64,000 nt of DNA from the NCBI RefSeq assembly GCF_021353295.2, contig NZ_CP120635.1, positions 745,501 through 809,500 on the forward strand, read 5' to 3'. Made by a program: the position numbers and the translations under genes. The notes beneath the pieces are model-generated. The model saw nothing but the letters and a program-made list of their open reading frames with translations. It searched no databases and was not told where the DNA came from. Numbering within the stretch: the first letter of the stretch is position 1; every line of letters starts with the position of its first letter. This DNA is from Pseudodesulfovibrio thermohalotolerans. Lineage in GTDB: Bacteria; Desulfobacterota; Desulfovibrionia; Desulfovibrionales; Desulfovibrionaceae. This document shows positions 16,712 to 25,101 of this stretch, in pieces.

Positions 16712-16970
16712 GTGCCTCCGGCGGCCGGGGGAAGAGGAAGGAAAAACCTTTCGGTGAAAGGTTCTTTCCTTCCTCTTCCCCGACCCCCATCTCCATCCTT
16801 TTCCAAAGCTTTTTATGCCGCTTCGCGGAAAGGAGCGAAAGCTGTTTTGAAGGATGCGGAGGGTAGACGAGACCGTGCAGGAATCGAGCGAAGCGAGCGA
16901 GAAAAAGTTTTGAAGAGGGGTCCAAGGGGGAAACTTTTTCAAAAGTTTCCCCCTTGGCCGCCGGAGGCAT
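16712..16970. repeat. MITE-like element, copy 1 (about 259 bp)
   Basis: It begins GTGCCTCCGGCGGCC (16712-16726) and ends GGCCGCCGGAGGCAT (16956-16970), near-perfect terminal inverted repeats. The left half contains a long hairpin (gaagaggaaggaaaaacctttc/gaaaggttctttccttcctcttc). The right half contains a second hairpin with arms CCAAGGGGGAAAC/GTTTCCCCCTTGG. The middle spacer differs from copies 2 and 3. No coding potential is seen. Confidence 0.8.
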
Positions 16971-17146
16971 TCCTCTCCTGCGACTTTTGGCCGCATTCCT
17001 GAAAGTAGAGGGCAGCATGGCTTTGCCGTCACATGGCATGTGCCGAATCCCCTCTAGGACATGCCTCCTCACAGGCTTTTAGCCCTAACGTGTCCCATGT
17101 ACCAGGGTTGTTCTGTCAGCTTTTTTTTGGGGGGGGAGTTCGGTGA

Positions 17147-17246
17147 GACGGTGTAGGAATCGAGCGAAGCGAGCGACAAAAAGTTTTGAAGAGGGGTCCA
17201 GGGGGGAAACTTTTTCAAAAGTTTCCCCCCTGGCCGCCGGAGGCAT
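17147..17246. repeat. Right-half copy of the MITE-like element
   Basis: It is nearly identical to the last 100 or so bp of copy 1, including gtgtaggaatcgagcgaagcgagcga, the hairpin CCAGGGGGGAAACTTTT/AAAAGTTTCCCCCCTGG and the end GGCCGCCGGAGGCAT. The left half is missing. With copy 1 it fills the otherwise gene-free 16655-17253. Confidence 0.78.
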
Positions 17247-17253
17247 TCCTTTC

Positions 17254-17793
17254 TTACAACTTCTGGTCGATTTCCCCAAAGCAGGGGATGCAGTAGGTCT
17301 TACCGCCGTAGCGGCGGGTGCGGGATTCCATGACCAGTTCGCCGCATTGGGCGCAGTGAAGGCTTTCGAGGACCTGCGCGGGCCTGGGGGCGGGACAGTC
17401 GAGCCGGGTGATGGTGAACATGTCGTCGAGGGGGAGGGTCATGAAGTGGTCGATGGCCTCTTGCCAGCATTCGTTGGGCTTGGCGGGGCCGGTCTCATTG
17501 AGCAGGGCGCGAAACCCCTTGCCGGATTTGCGGTCGTAGAAGGTGAAGGCGCGTTTGCCGTAGTCCCTGTGGATGAAGTTGCCTTTGCCGAGAGTGCAGT
17601 CGGTCAGGAACTGGATGGCGTCTACTCCGCACATATCGGTTTCGGCCACGGTGACCAGTTCGAGGGTGTCGAGTTCGCCGAGTTCGCGCTGGACGAGTTC
17701 CACGGCGCGGATGCCGATGGTCAGGCCGGGGCAGTGGTGTCCGTGGAACCGGACGGTCTCGTCGATTTGCTCTTTGGGGAAGGCGCAGGACAT
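17254..17793 (-). CDS. fmdE: FmdE-family protein with C-terminal zinc finger
   Basis: The N-terminal domain starts FHGHHCPGLTIGIRAVEL, the characteristic FmdE motif, and continues DMCGVDAIQFLTDCTLGKGN. The C-terminus adds a four-Cys zinc ribbon (HCAQCGE ... YCIPCFGE). FmdE proteins were named from formylmethanofuran dehydrogenase operons but occur widely in sulfate reducers. Their role is poorly known and may involve Mo/W or other metal handling. It is the last gene of an operon with an ABC importer, 22 nt after the ATPase gene, which supports a metal-related role. 179 aa. Confidence 0.85.
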   Translation of the reverse strand: MSCAFPKEQIDETVRFHGHHCPGLTIGIRAVELVQRELGELDTLELVTVAETDMCGVDAIQFLTDCTLGKGNFIHRDYGKRAFTFYDRKSGKGFRALLNETGPAKPNECWQEAIDHFMTLPLDDMFTITRLDCPAPRPAQVLESLHCAQCGELVMESRTRRYGGKTYCIPCFGEIDQKL

Positions 17794-17815
17794 TGGGGAG
17801 TCTCCTTTTTCTGTT

Positions 17816-18571
17816 CTATACGGCAGGGATTACCAGCGGGTGTCCCTGAACGGTGTGGATGTGGACGGGCAACCCGTAGACTTGCTCGACCACCTCGGAG
17901 GTGACTTCGCAGGCCGGGCCGGTGGAGTGGATGCGCCCGTCCTTGAGGAACAGGACCTTGTCTGCGTAGCGCAGGGCCGTGTTCAGGTCGTGCATGGTCA
18001 TGACGGCTCCGATTCGGTGCTCGTCCACCACCCGCCGGAGCATGGTCAGGATGTCCACCTGGCTCTTGAGGTCCAGGCTGGAGGTGGGTTCGTCCAGGAG
18101 CATGAGACGCGGTTCCTGGACCAGTGCGCGGGCGATGGCGACCTTTTGCAGCTCGCCGCCGGAAAGTTGGTCGATGTGACGCAGGGCCAGATGGGCCATG
18201 TGCAGCCTTTTCAGGGCGGAATCCACGATCTTGAGGTCGTTCTCGCCGACGCGCCAGACGATGTGGGGCTTTCGGCCCATGAGCACGGCGTCGAACACGG
18301 TCAGGCGAGCGGTCTCGTTGCGTTGCGCCACGTAGCCGATGCCGAGGGCTATTTCACTCGGCCGCATACGGAGCACGTCGCGGTCTTCGACCAGGACCTT
18401 GCCGGCGCAGGGGGAATGGATGGCGTTGATGCATTTGAGGAGGGTGGTCTTGCCCACGCCGTTGGGGCCGAGAATGGCCATGAGTTCGCCCCCTTCGATG
18501 TTGAAATTCACATCGTGGAGGACCTTGTGTCCGTTGTAGGCGAAGTCGAGGTCGGTGACGGAGAGGATCAT
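17816..18571 (-). CDS. ABC transporter ATP-binding protein (FecE/BtuD type)
   Basis: A 251-residue ATPase with Walker A GPNGVGKTTL, signature LSGGELQKVAIARAL, Walker B LMLLDEP and the switch His in MTMHDLN. It starts at MILSVTDLDFAYNG, overlapping the end of the permease gene by 4 nt. It energises uptake with the adjacent FecCD-type permease and binding protein. The substrate is a metal, metal-siderophore complex or corrinoid. Confidence 0.93.
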   Translation of the reverse strand: MILSVTDLDFAYNGHKVLHDVNFNIEGGELMAILGPNGVGKTTLLKCINAIHSPCAGKVLVEDRDVLRMRPSEIALGIGYVAQRNETARLTVFDAVLMGRKPHIVWRVGENDLKIVDSALKRLHMAHLALRHIDQLSGGELQKVAIARALVQEPRLMLLDEPTSSLDLKSQVDILTMLRRVVDEHRIGAVMTMHDLNTALRYADKVLFLKDGRIHSTGPACEVTSEVVEQVYGLPVHIHTVQGHPLVIPAV

Positions 18572-19638
18572 CGCCGTTGCCCCCTTATTATGAGGAAAAT
18601 GAAGACAGGCGCTCCCAGGAAGGCGGTCAGGACCGAGACCGGCAGCATGTGCGGGGCGAGGATCAGCCGGGCGGCAGTGTCCGACGCGAGCAGGAGCAGC
18701 CCGCCAGCCAGGATGGAGCCCGGCAACAGGAAGCGGTGGTCCGAGCCGATGATCCGCCGGACCATGTGCGGAACCACGAGACCGACGAAGCCGATGATGC
18801 CGAGGAAAGCGATGATGACCGCCGTGAGCATGGAGGCGAGCATCATGCCGATCAGCCGGACGCGGTCCACGCGCACGCCGAGTCCCTTGGCGGTCTCGTC
18901 GCCCGCGTCGATGGCGTTGTAGTTCCAGCCGTTGGCCAGGAAGTAGAGGGATGTGACCACGGTGACGGCGGTCATGACGCCCAGTTCGGACCAGGATGCC
19001 CGGGCCGTGTCGCCGAAGGTCCAGAAGACCATGGCCGCCAACTGCACGTCGTCGGCGAAGAATTGCAGGAACATGGTCCCGGCGGTGAACAGCGCGCCCA
19101 GGGCCACGCCGGTCAGGATCATGACTTCGGGCGTGGACCCGCGCAGCCTCGACACGGCCACGATGACGCCCGCGGCGGCCAGGCTGAAGAGGAAGGCCAC
19201 GGCCGTGGTCAGGTACGGATTGGTGATGTTCACGGCGTCCGCATTGGTGGAGGCCATGATTCCGCCGCCCAAGATCATAACAGAGAAGGCCGCGCCGAAT
19301 GCGGCCGCGTGGGAGATGCCCAGGGTGAAGGGCGAGCCGAGCGGGTTGCGCAGGATGGACTGCATGACCGCACCCGCCACGGACAGGCCCGCGCCCGCCA
19401 CGATGGCGGACAGGGCCTGGGGCAGGCGGATGTTCCAGATGATGACGTCGTACCGTTTGGAGACGGCCCAACCCATGAGGGTCCGGCCAACGTCCGCAAT
19501 GGGGATGTGCGCCGCGCCCATGGAGACGGACACCACCAGGCCGAGGGCGAGCAACCCGCCCGCCAGGCAGATCAGGGTCAGCTTGACGCCGATGTAGTGC
19601 CGGTACTCGGCAGGGACCTGTCCGTCGGAGAAGTGCAT
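18568..19638 (-). CDS. FecCD-family ABC transporter permease
   Basis: 356 residues with about ten membrane helices. FecCD hallmarks include RLPQALSAIVAGAGLSVAG, NPLGSPFTLGISHAAAFGAA and the late block GFVGLVVPHMVRRIIG. It overlaps the ATPase gene and begins 1 nt after the binding-protein gene, so the three are co-translated. It transports iron chelate, haem or cobalamin-type substrates; which one cannot be decided here. Confidence 0.93.
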   Translation of the reverse strand: MHFSDGQVPAEYRHYIGVKLTLICLAGGLLALGLVVSVSMGAAHIPIADVGRTLMGWAVSKRYDVIIWNIRLPQALSAIVAGAGLSVAGAVMQSILRNPLGSPFTLGISHAAAFGAAFSVMILGGGIMASTNADAVNITNPYLTTAVAFLFSLAAAGVIVAVSRLRGSTPEVMILTGVALGALFTAGTMFLQFFADDVQLAAMVFWTFGDTARASWSELGVMTAVTVVTSLYFLANGWNYNAIDAGDETAKGLGVRVDRVRLIGMMLASMLTAVIIAFLGIIGFVGLVVPHMVRRIIGSDHRFLLPGSILAGGLLLLASDTAARLILAPHMLPVSVLTAFLGAPVFIFLIIRGQRR

Positions 19639-19639
19639 G

Positions 19640-20743
19640 TCAGTTCACCGGCACGGGCTTGTAGGCCAATCCCTTGAACTGGGCGTTCATGTCCTTGAAG
19701 ACCGGCTTGCCCACGAGGAACGTGTAGATTTCGTCCGCCTTGGCCTGCGGGTCCACGTCGGTGAATCGTTCTGGGTAGAGGACTTTGCCGATGAAATAGG
19801 CGTTGGCCAGGATGGAGCCAAAGTTCTGGGTGTACCAGTTGTACGGCAACAGCCCGTACACCTGGCCTTCCTTTACGGCGGTCAACATGCGGTAGGCCGG
19901 GTCGGTGCGCAGTTCGTATAGACCGCCCGCGCCGTCGCCCATTTGCAGGGTGGCCAGGTCCAGGAAGAGGACGTTCGGGTCCCATTCCACGATCTTTTCC
20001 TTGGCGATGTCCGACTGGTTGAGGCTCTTGCCCGCTTTTCCCGCCTCATAAGCCAGATTGATCGCGTTGATGAAGGTGAACGGCGGATAGGCGGGTTCAG
20101 TGGACTGGAATCCGTGGGGGCCGCGGAAGGCCACGCCGCCCACGTAGACCGTGGACCGCTCCTGCCCCGGCATGTCGCCGGTCCGGCGGCTCAGGTCCGC
20201 GATCAGTCCTTCCATGTAGTTGATGATGTCCTCGGCGCGCTGCTCCCTGCCCATGACCTTGGCCATGATGCGCAGGCTCTTGTACATCTCGGGCCTGTTC
20301 GCGCCCAGGTCGCCGTAGTTGAGGACCACCACCGGGATGCCGGTCTTGTCCTGGAGCTCCTGGGGATCATGGCCCATGGCCGAGTAGGTCTTGAGGATGA
20401 CCTGGGGCTGGCGTTCCAGGGTGAGGATGAGTTCGGGGTTGTCGTGCCCCCGGAACTGCCCGAAGATGGGCATCTCCTTGAATTGCGGGTTGGCGATGGC
20501 GTAGGGGCGGGCGTCGAATTTGCGGCGGCGCGCCTCGATGTCGTCCACGGCCACGGCGTGGTCCTGCGCCTGTAGATAGGTCAGGAGACGCAGACAGCCG
20601 GAGCCGGAACAGATAACATGGTCCACCTTGTCCGGAATCTCGTTGTTCCTGCCGGTGGAGTCGGTCAGGGTGCGGGCCGCTCCGTCCATGGGAACGGTCA
20701 GGAAAAGCAGCAAAAAGGCGTAGACAAGATGAATTTTTCTCAT
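19640..20743 (-). CDS. Periplasmic metal/siderophore-type substrate-binding protein
   Basis: A FecB/BtuF-type class III binding protein of 367 residues. A signal peptide (MRKIHLVYAFLLLFLTVPMDGAA) is followed by the N-lobe (TLTDSTGRNNEIPDKVDHVICSG) and a C-lobe with LPYNWYTQNFGSILANAYF. There is no lipobox, so it is probably soluble in the periplasm. It is the first gene of the operon SBP-permease-ATPase-fmdE. The leader is strikingly AT-rich, but I could not make out a clear Fur box. Confidence 0.9.
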   Translation of the reverse strand: MRKIHLVYAFLLLFLTVPMDGAARTLTDSTGRNNEIPDKVDHVICSGSGCLRLLTYLQAQDHAVAVDDIEARRRKFDARPYAIANPQFKEMPIFGQFRGHDNPELILTLERQPQVILKTYSAMGHDPQELQDKTGIPVVVLNYGDLGANRPEMYKSLRIMAKVMGREQRAEDIINYMEGLIADLSRRTGDMPGQERSTVYVGGVAFRGPHGFQSTEPAYPPFTFINAINLAYEAGKAGKSLNQSDIAKEKIVEWDPNVLFLDLATLQMGDGAGGLYELRTDPAYRMLTAVKEGQVYGLLPYNWYTQNFGSILANAYFIGKVLYPERFTDVDPQAKADEIYTFLVGKPVFKDMNAQFKGLAYKPVPVN

Positions 20744-21165
20744 TTGAGCACCTTCGATGACATAAAAAAAATTGAATGCAACTATAAAATTGCTACGAAA
20801 TATGAAAATGTAACACTATGCCGTTCCTAAATAAAAGGGACAATCTCGTCAAGAGGAAAAGGAAAACGGACTGTTGCGATTGGGTATCCGTTTGAAAAAA
20901 GGCGAAGTCGGCTGTTTCGATGGGCAATGTTGATAGAACCGATTGTTGAGGGGGGGCACAACAACCGTGTTACCCGGCGGGGTGGGAATATACACGGTGA
21001 GCGGCGTACAAGGAAGGAAGGCGATGGGGCGGCCCGTTCACGCCGCAACGGGATGGGGTTTTTTTCGCAAATGGTTCTGGCTCCTTGACCCGGTCCGCCG
21101 TCCGGTTGAAAGCCCCTGCTTTTGCCCCTTGCGGGCTCTTGGCTTGACCGGGGAAATTGCGTAAC
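20744..21165. other. Divergent intergenic region (ABC operon / ispG)
   Basis: No gene is seen. 20755-20830 is very AT-rich and must hold the ABC-operon promoter. On the minus strand it contains the partial palindrome GCAAttttatagTTGC as a possible operator, which is weak evidence. 20940-21165 is GC-rich, and I see no obvious promoter boxes there. Confidence 0.45.
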
Positions 21166-22248
21166 GTGCCAATCCTTATGCAACGCAAGCAGACAAGAGT
21201 CGTGAATATCGGCGGCGTGGGCATCGGCGGGGACAACCCTGTCCGGGTTCAGTCCATGTGCAATACGGACACGCGCGACGTCCCGGCCACGGTGGCTCAG
21301 ATCAACCAATTGGCCGAGGCGGGGTGCGAGATCGTGCGCCTGGCCGTGCCCGATGAGACGGCGGCCGCCAAGCTCGGAACCATCCGCGCCCAATCCCCGG
21401 TGCCGCTCATCGCGGACATTCATTTCGATCACCGGCTGGCATTGGCCGCGTTGGATGCGGGGTTCGACGGCCTGCGCATCAACCCGGGCAACATCGGGGA
21501 CGAGGCCAAGGTGGACGCCGTGGTTCGGGCGGCCAAGGCGTGCTCCACGCCCATTCGCATCGGCGTCAACGGCGGCTCCCTGGAAAAGGACCTGCTCAAG
21601 ACCTATGGCGGACCGACGCCCGAGGCCATGGTCGAGTCCGGCCTGCGCCACGTGCGTATGCTTGAGGCGCGCGGCTTCCACGACATCAAGATTTCCCTCA
21701 AGACCTCGTCGGTCCTCAAGACCATCGCGGCCTATCGGCTCATGTCGGAGCAGGTGGATTATCCCCTGCACATCGGCATCACCGAGGCGGGCACGCTCGT
21801 GCGCGGCGCGGTCAAGTCCTCCGTGGGGCTCGGCATTCTGCTGTTTGAAGGCATCGGCGACACCATGCGCGTGTCCCTGACCCACGATCCCGTGGCCGAA
21901 ATCGGCGTGGCCTACGAGATCTTGCGCAGCTTGGGCTTGCGGGAACGCGGCCCTGAGATTATATCCTGCCCCACCTGCGGGCGAACCGAGATCGGGCTCA
22001 TCGATCTGGCCGAGCAGGTGGAGGCGGCCCTGCGCGGCGTGGAGGAGGTCTTCACCGTGGCCGTCATGGGTTGCGTGGTCAACGGGCCGGGCGAGGCCCG
22101 CGAGGCCGACATCGGCATTGCCGGAGGCCGTGACCTGGGTATCATCTTCCGCAAGGGCGAAGTGGTCCGCAAGGTCAAGGGCAACGCCAACCTGCTGCCC
22201 GAATTCATGAAAGAAATCGAAAAATTCCTGGAAGAAAGGAGAAGTTAA
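21166..22248 (+). CDS. ispG: (E)-4-hydroxy-3-methylbut-2-enyl-diphosphate synthase
   Basis: IspG/GcpE converts MEcPP to HMBPP in the MEP isoprenoid pathway using a [4Fe-4S] cluster and reduced ferredoxin or flavodoxin. Family blocks are clear: VRVQSMCNTDTRDV, LIADIHFDHRLAL, RINPGNIGDEAKV, GVNGGSLEKDL, and the cluster cysteines in SCPTCGRTE and GCVVNGPGEA. The start is uncertain: GTG 21166 lies 9 nt after ggggaaa, while TTG 21157 and ATG 21178 are alternatives. proS follows after 3 nt. Confidence 0.95.
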   Translation: MPILMQRKQTRVVNIGGVGIGGDNPVRVQSMCNTDTRDVPATVAQINQLAEAGCEIVRLAVPDETAAAKLGTIRAQSPVPLIADIHFDHRLALAALDAGFDGLRINPGNIGDEAKVDAVVRAAKACSTPIRIGVNGGSLEKDLLKTYGGPTPEAMVESGLRHVRMLEARGFHDIKISLKTSSVLKTIAAYRLMSEQVDYPLHIGITEAGTLVRGAVKSSVGLGILLFEGIGDTMRVSLTHDPVAEIGVAYEILRSLGLRERGPEIISCPTCGRTEIGLIDLAEQVEAALRGVEEVFTVAVMGCVVNGPGEAREADIGIAGGRDLGIIFRKGEVVRKVKGNANLLPEFMKEIEKFLEERRS

Positions 22249-22251
22249 TAG

Positions 22252-23994
22252 ATGCGTCTTTCCCGCTATTACATCCCGACCCTGAAGGAGGACCCGGCCG
22301 ACGCCGAGGTTGTCTCCCATAAGCTCCTGATGCGCGCGGGCATGATCCGCAAGCTGACCAGCGGCATTTACAACTACCTGCCGCTCGGCCTGCGCGCCAT
22401 CAACAAGGTCGCGGACATCATCCGCGAGGAGATGGACCGCGCGGGCGCGCTCGAAGTGCTGCTGCCCACTGTCCAGCCCGCCGACCTGTGGAAGGAGACC
22501 GGCCGTTGGGACTACTACGGCAAGGAACTGCTCCGCTTCAAGGACCGCAGCGACCGCGACTACTGCCTCGGACCCACCCACGAAGAGATCATGACCGACT
22601 TGGTGCGCGGGGAGATCAAGTCCTACAAGCAGCTTCCCATCAATCTCTATCAGGTCCAGACCAAGTTCCGCGACGAGATTCGTCCCCGGTTCGGGCTCAT
22701 GCGCGGCCGCGAGTTCATCATGAAGGACGCCTACTCCTTCGACAAGGACGAGGCGGGCGCGGAAAAGTCCTACTGGGATATGTTCAACGCCTACAAGAAG
22801 GCCTTCTCCCGCATCGGCCTGCGCTTCAAGCCGGTTCAGGCTGATTCCGGGGCCATCGGCGGCGATTTTTCCCATGAATTCATGGTCCTGGCCGAGACCG
22901 GCGAGGACACTATCGCTTCCTGTCTTTCCTGCGACTTCGGGGCCAACCTCGAAAAGGCCAAGGTCAACGCGCCCCAGGGTGCGCCTGCCGACGAGTCGGC
23001 TGTGCCGCCCATGGAAGAGGTCGCCACCCCCGGCGCGCACACCGTCGAGGAGGTCTGCGGCTTCCTGGGCATCACCGCCGACAAGCTCGTCAAGACCCTG
23101 CTCTTCGTCGTGGACGGCAAGCCCGTTGCCGGGCTGGTTCGCGGCGACCGCGAGCTGAACGACGTCAAGCTGCGCAACCTGGTGGGCGGCAACGAGATCG
23201 AGCTGGCCGACGAGGCGTTGGTCCGCAAACTGACCAATGCCCCGGTAGGCTTCGCCGGTCCTGCCGGACTGGACAAGGACGTGCCCATTTATGCCGACCA
23301 TGAGTTGCTCTCCGCCACAGACTGGGTGGCCGGGGCCAACAAGGGCGACACCCATGTTCGCCACCTTGCCCTGAACCGCGACTGCGACATCGTCAAGTTC
23401 GCCGATCTGCGCGTCATCGAGCCCACCGACCCCTGTCCGGAGTGCGGCGGCGCGATCGAGTTCACCAAGGGCATCGAGGTGGGCCACGTATTCAAGCTCG
23501 GCCTCAAGTATTCCGAAAAGATGGAAGCCACCTTCCTCGACGAGAACGGCAAGTCCCAATATATGATTATGGGCTGCTACGGCATCGGCGTTTCCCGCAT
23601 CGTGGCCTCGGCCATCGAGCAGAACTTCGATGACAACGGCTGCTGTTTCCCGCCCTCCATCGCGCCCTTCGAGGTCTGTCTTATCTCCCTCGGCGGAAAG
23701 GATCAGGACGTGGCCGACAAGGCCGAGGAACTCTACGCCCAACTTACGGGCATGGGTGTGGACGTCGCCTTCGACGACCGCAAGGAGCGGCCGGGCGTCA
23801 AGTTCGCCGAAGCCGATCTCATCGGCTACCCCATGCAGCTCGTGCTCGGCGGCAAGGGTCTCAAGAACGGCATCATTGAGGCCAAGGACCGCAAGACCGG
23901 CGAAAAGATCGAGCTGCCTCTCGATACCTTTGCCGAGTCCTTCGCCGAATGGCGCAACCAGATCTGGAATAACTGGGGTCTGCAAACTCCGTAG
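22252..23994 (+). CDS. proS: Prolyl-tRNA synthetase, bacterial type
   Basis: This class II synthetase of 580 residues has motif 1 near [14 protein letters not shown], motif 2 ([27 protein letters not shown]) and motif 3 ([17 protein letters not shown]). A central INS editing domain at about 220-400 removes mischarged Ala-tRNA(Pro). The C-terminal anticodon-binding domain contains [16 protein letters not shown]. It shares an operon with ispG. Confidence 0.97.
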   Translation: MRLSRYYIPTLKEDPADAEVVSHKLLMRAGMIRKLTSGIYNYLPLGLRAINKVADIIREEMDRAGALEVLLPTVQPADLWKETGRWDYYGKELLRFKDRSDRDYCLGPTHEEIMTDLVRGEIKSYKQLPINLYQVQTKFRDEIRPRFGLMRGREFIMKDAYSFDKDEAGAEKSYWDMFNAYKKAFSRIGLRFKPVQADSGAIGGDFSHEFMVLAETGEDTIASCLSCDFGANLEKAKVNAPQGAPADESAVPPMEEVATPGAHTVEEVCGFLGITADKLVKTLLFVVDGKPVAGLVRGDRELNDVKLRNLVGGNEIELADEALVRKLTNAPVGFAGPAGLDKDVPIYADHELLSATDWVAGANKGDTHVRHLALNRDCDIVKFADLRVIEPTDPCPECGGAIEFTKGIEVGHVFKLGLKYSEKMEATFLDENGKSQYMIMGCYGIGVSRIVASAIEQNFDDNGCCFPPSIAPFEVCLISLGGKDQDVADKAEELYAQLTGMGVDVAFDDRKERPGVKFAEADLIGYPMQLVLGGKGLKNGIIEAKDRKTGEKIELPLDTFAESFAEWRNQIWNNWGLQTP

Positions 23995-24017
23995 ATTCCG
24001 CTTGCTCATTGATATCC

Positions 24018-24055
24018 AAAACCCCTGGCGCGGAATTCGCACCGGGGGTTTTTTT
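24018..24055 (+). terminator. Terminator of ispG-proS
   Basis: aaaacccc ... gggggttttttt closes a hairpin of about 30 nt ending in seven T residues, 24 nt after the proS stop. Confidence 0.85.
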
Positions 24056-24304
24056 GTGCCTCCGGCGGCCGGGGGAAGAGGAAGGAAAAACCTTTCGGTG
24101 AAAGGTTCTTTCCTTCCTCTTCCCCGGACCCCCATCTCCATCCTTTTCCAAAGCTTTTTATGCCGCTTCGCGGGGGGCGTCTCATCGTTGTCGAAACAAG
24201 GCCCTGGTATTCGCAGAGCCTTGCCGAAGGCACATAAAAAGTTTTGAAAGGGGGTCCAGGGGGGAAACTTTCTCAAAAGTTTCCCCCCTGGCCGCCGGAG
24301 GCAC
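24056..24304. repeat. MITE-like element, copy 2 (249 bp)
   Basis: The ends are exact 15-bp inverted repeats: GTGCCTCCGGCGGCC at 24056-24070 and GGCCGCCGGAGGCAC at 24290-24304. The left hairpin is as in copy 1. The spacer contains ttgccgaaggcacataaaaag. The right hairpin has arms CCAGGGGGGAAAC/GTTTCCCCCCTGG. It sits directly against the proS terminator. Confidence 0.85.
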
Positions 24305-24389
24305 ACCAAGTCCCGCGCTTTCCGGTTGAAGCGTGGAGTGGTGGGTGGTAGGTTTTGGTCGGCCGGAAAACTCATACGGGAGGGAGACC

Positions 24390-25001
24390 ATGACAATCGA
24401 GAGCGGCATTGCGTTGGCGCTGGCAACGTTGGTCTTCGCGTGCATTCCGGGGCCGGGCGTTTCGGCCGTGGTGGCGCAGTCCTTGGCGCGTGGTTTCAAG
24501 GCGGGCGGCGCGTTCACGGCCGGGTTGGTTTTGGGCGACGTGTGCTATTTGCTGACGGCATTGTTCGGCATGGGGTGGGTCGCCTCGCAGATCGGGCCGT
24601 ATTTTGTGTTCCTCAAGTGGGCGGGCGCGGCCTATCTGGTGTATATGGGCGTGAATTGCTGGCTGGCGAAGCCCGATTTTTCAGCCGCCTCGCGCGACCT
24701 GCCGGTCCGTCCGGGCCGGAGTTTTCTGGCCGGGCTGTGCGTGACCCTGGGCAACCCCAAGGCCATCGCCTTTTACTGCGGGTTCCTGCCCGGCTTCGTG
24801 GACATGCGGGCCCTGACCGTCACGGACGCAACTCTGGTCATGGCCATCATTGTTCCGATTATCGGCACGGTCCCTCTCGTGTACGCCTGGCTTGCCTCGC
24901 GCGGACGCCACGCCGTCCGTTCCACCCTGTTGTGGAGGGGTATGAACCGCACCGCTGGCACCGTCATGATCGGGGCTGGAGCGGCCATCGCTTCGGATTA
25001 A
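24390..25001 (+). CDS. LysE/RhtB-family amino-acid exporter
   Basis: 203 residues with about six membrane helices. The start LALATLVFACIPGPGVSAVVAQSLARG is typical of LysE/RhtB exporters, as are GLCVTLGNPKAIAFYCGFLPGF and the paired TM segments after it. It probably exports a neutral or basic amino acid or homoserine lactone-like compound; the substrate cannot be read. ATG 24390 follows gggagggagacc. It is flanked by a full repeat element upstream and a solo repeat end downstream. Confidence 0.88.
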   Translation: MTIESGIALALATLVFACIPGPGVSAVVAQSLARGFKAGGAFTAGLVLGDVCYLLTALFGMGWVASQIGPYFVFLKWAGAAYLVYMGVNCWLAKPDFSAASRDLPVRPGRSFLAGLCVTLGNPKAIAFYCGFLPGFVDMRALTVTDATLVMAIIVPIIGTVPLVYAWLASRGRHAVRSTLLWRGMNRTAGTVMIGAGAAIASD

Positions 25002-25083
25002 AAGAGAATTCAACAAAACAACCATCCCCCCGCTTGAAAACAGCGAAGCGCACTGAAAAGTTTGGGAAAAGGTGGGGATGGGG

Positions 25084-25098
25084 GGCCGCCGGAGGCAC
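25084..25098. repeat. Solo terminal inverted repeat at the xseA start
   Basis: GGCCGCCGGAGGCAC is identical to the right end of copy 2. Upstream there is only a degenerate remnant (gaaaagtttgggaaaaggtgggg). Its GGAGG acts as the Shine-Dalgarno of xseA. Confidence 0.7.
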
Positions 25099-25101
25099 TT
25101 T

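Noticed and set aside
16655..17253. CRISPR array in the repeat-rich region
   Set aside because: Repeats are too long, few and irregularly spaced, there are no uniform spacers, and no cas gene is in the window.
20755..20830. Fur box ahead of the ABC importer operon
   Set aside because: The region is AT-rich but does not show the GATAATGATAATCATTATC pattern; only a weak GCAA/TTGC dyad is visible.
20827..24426. Very long open frame (about 1200 codons) on the minus strand across ispG-proS
   Set aside because: It is antisense to two clear genes. High third-position GC suppresses stop codons on the opposite strand. The translation has no domain and reads as low-complexity.
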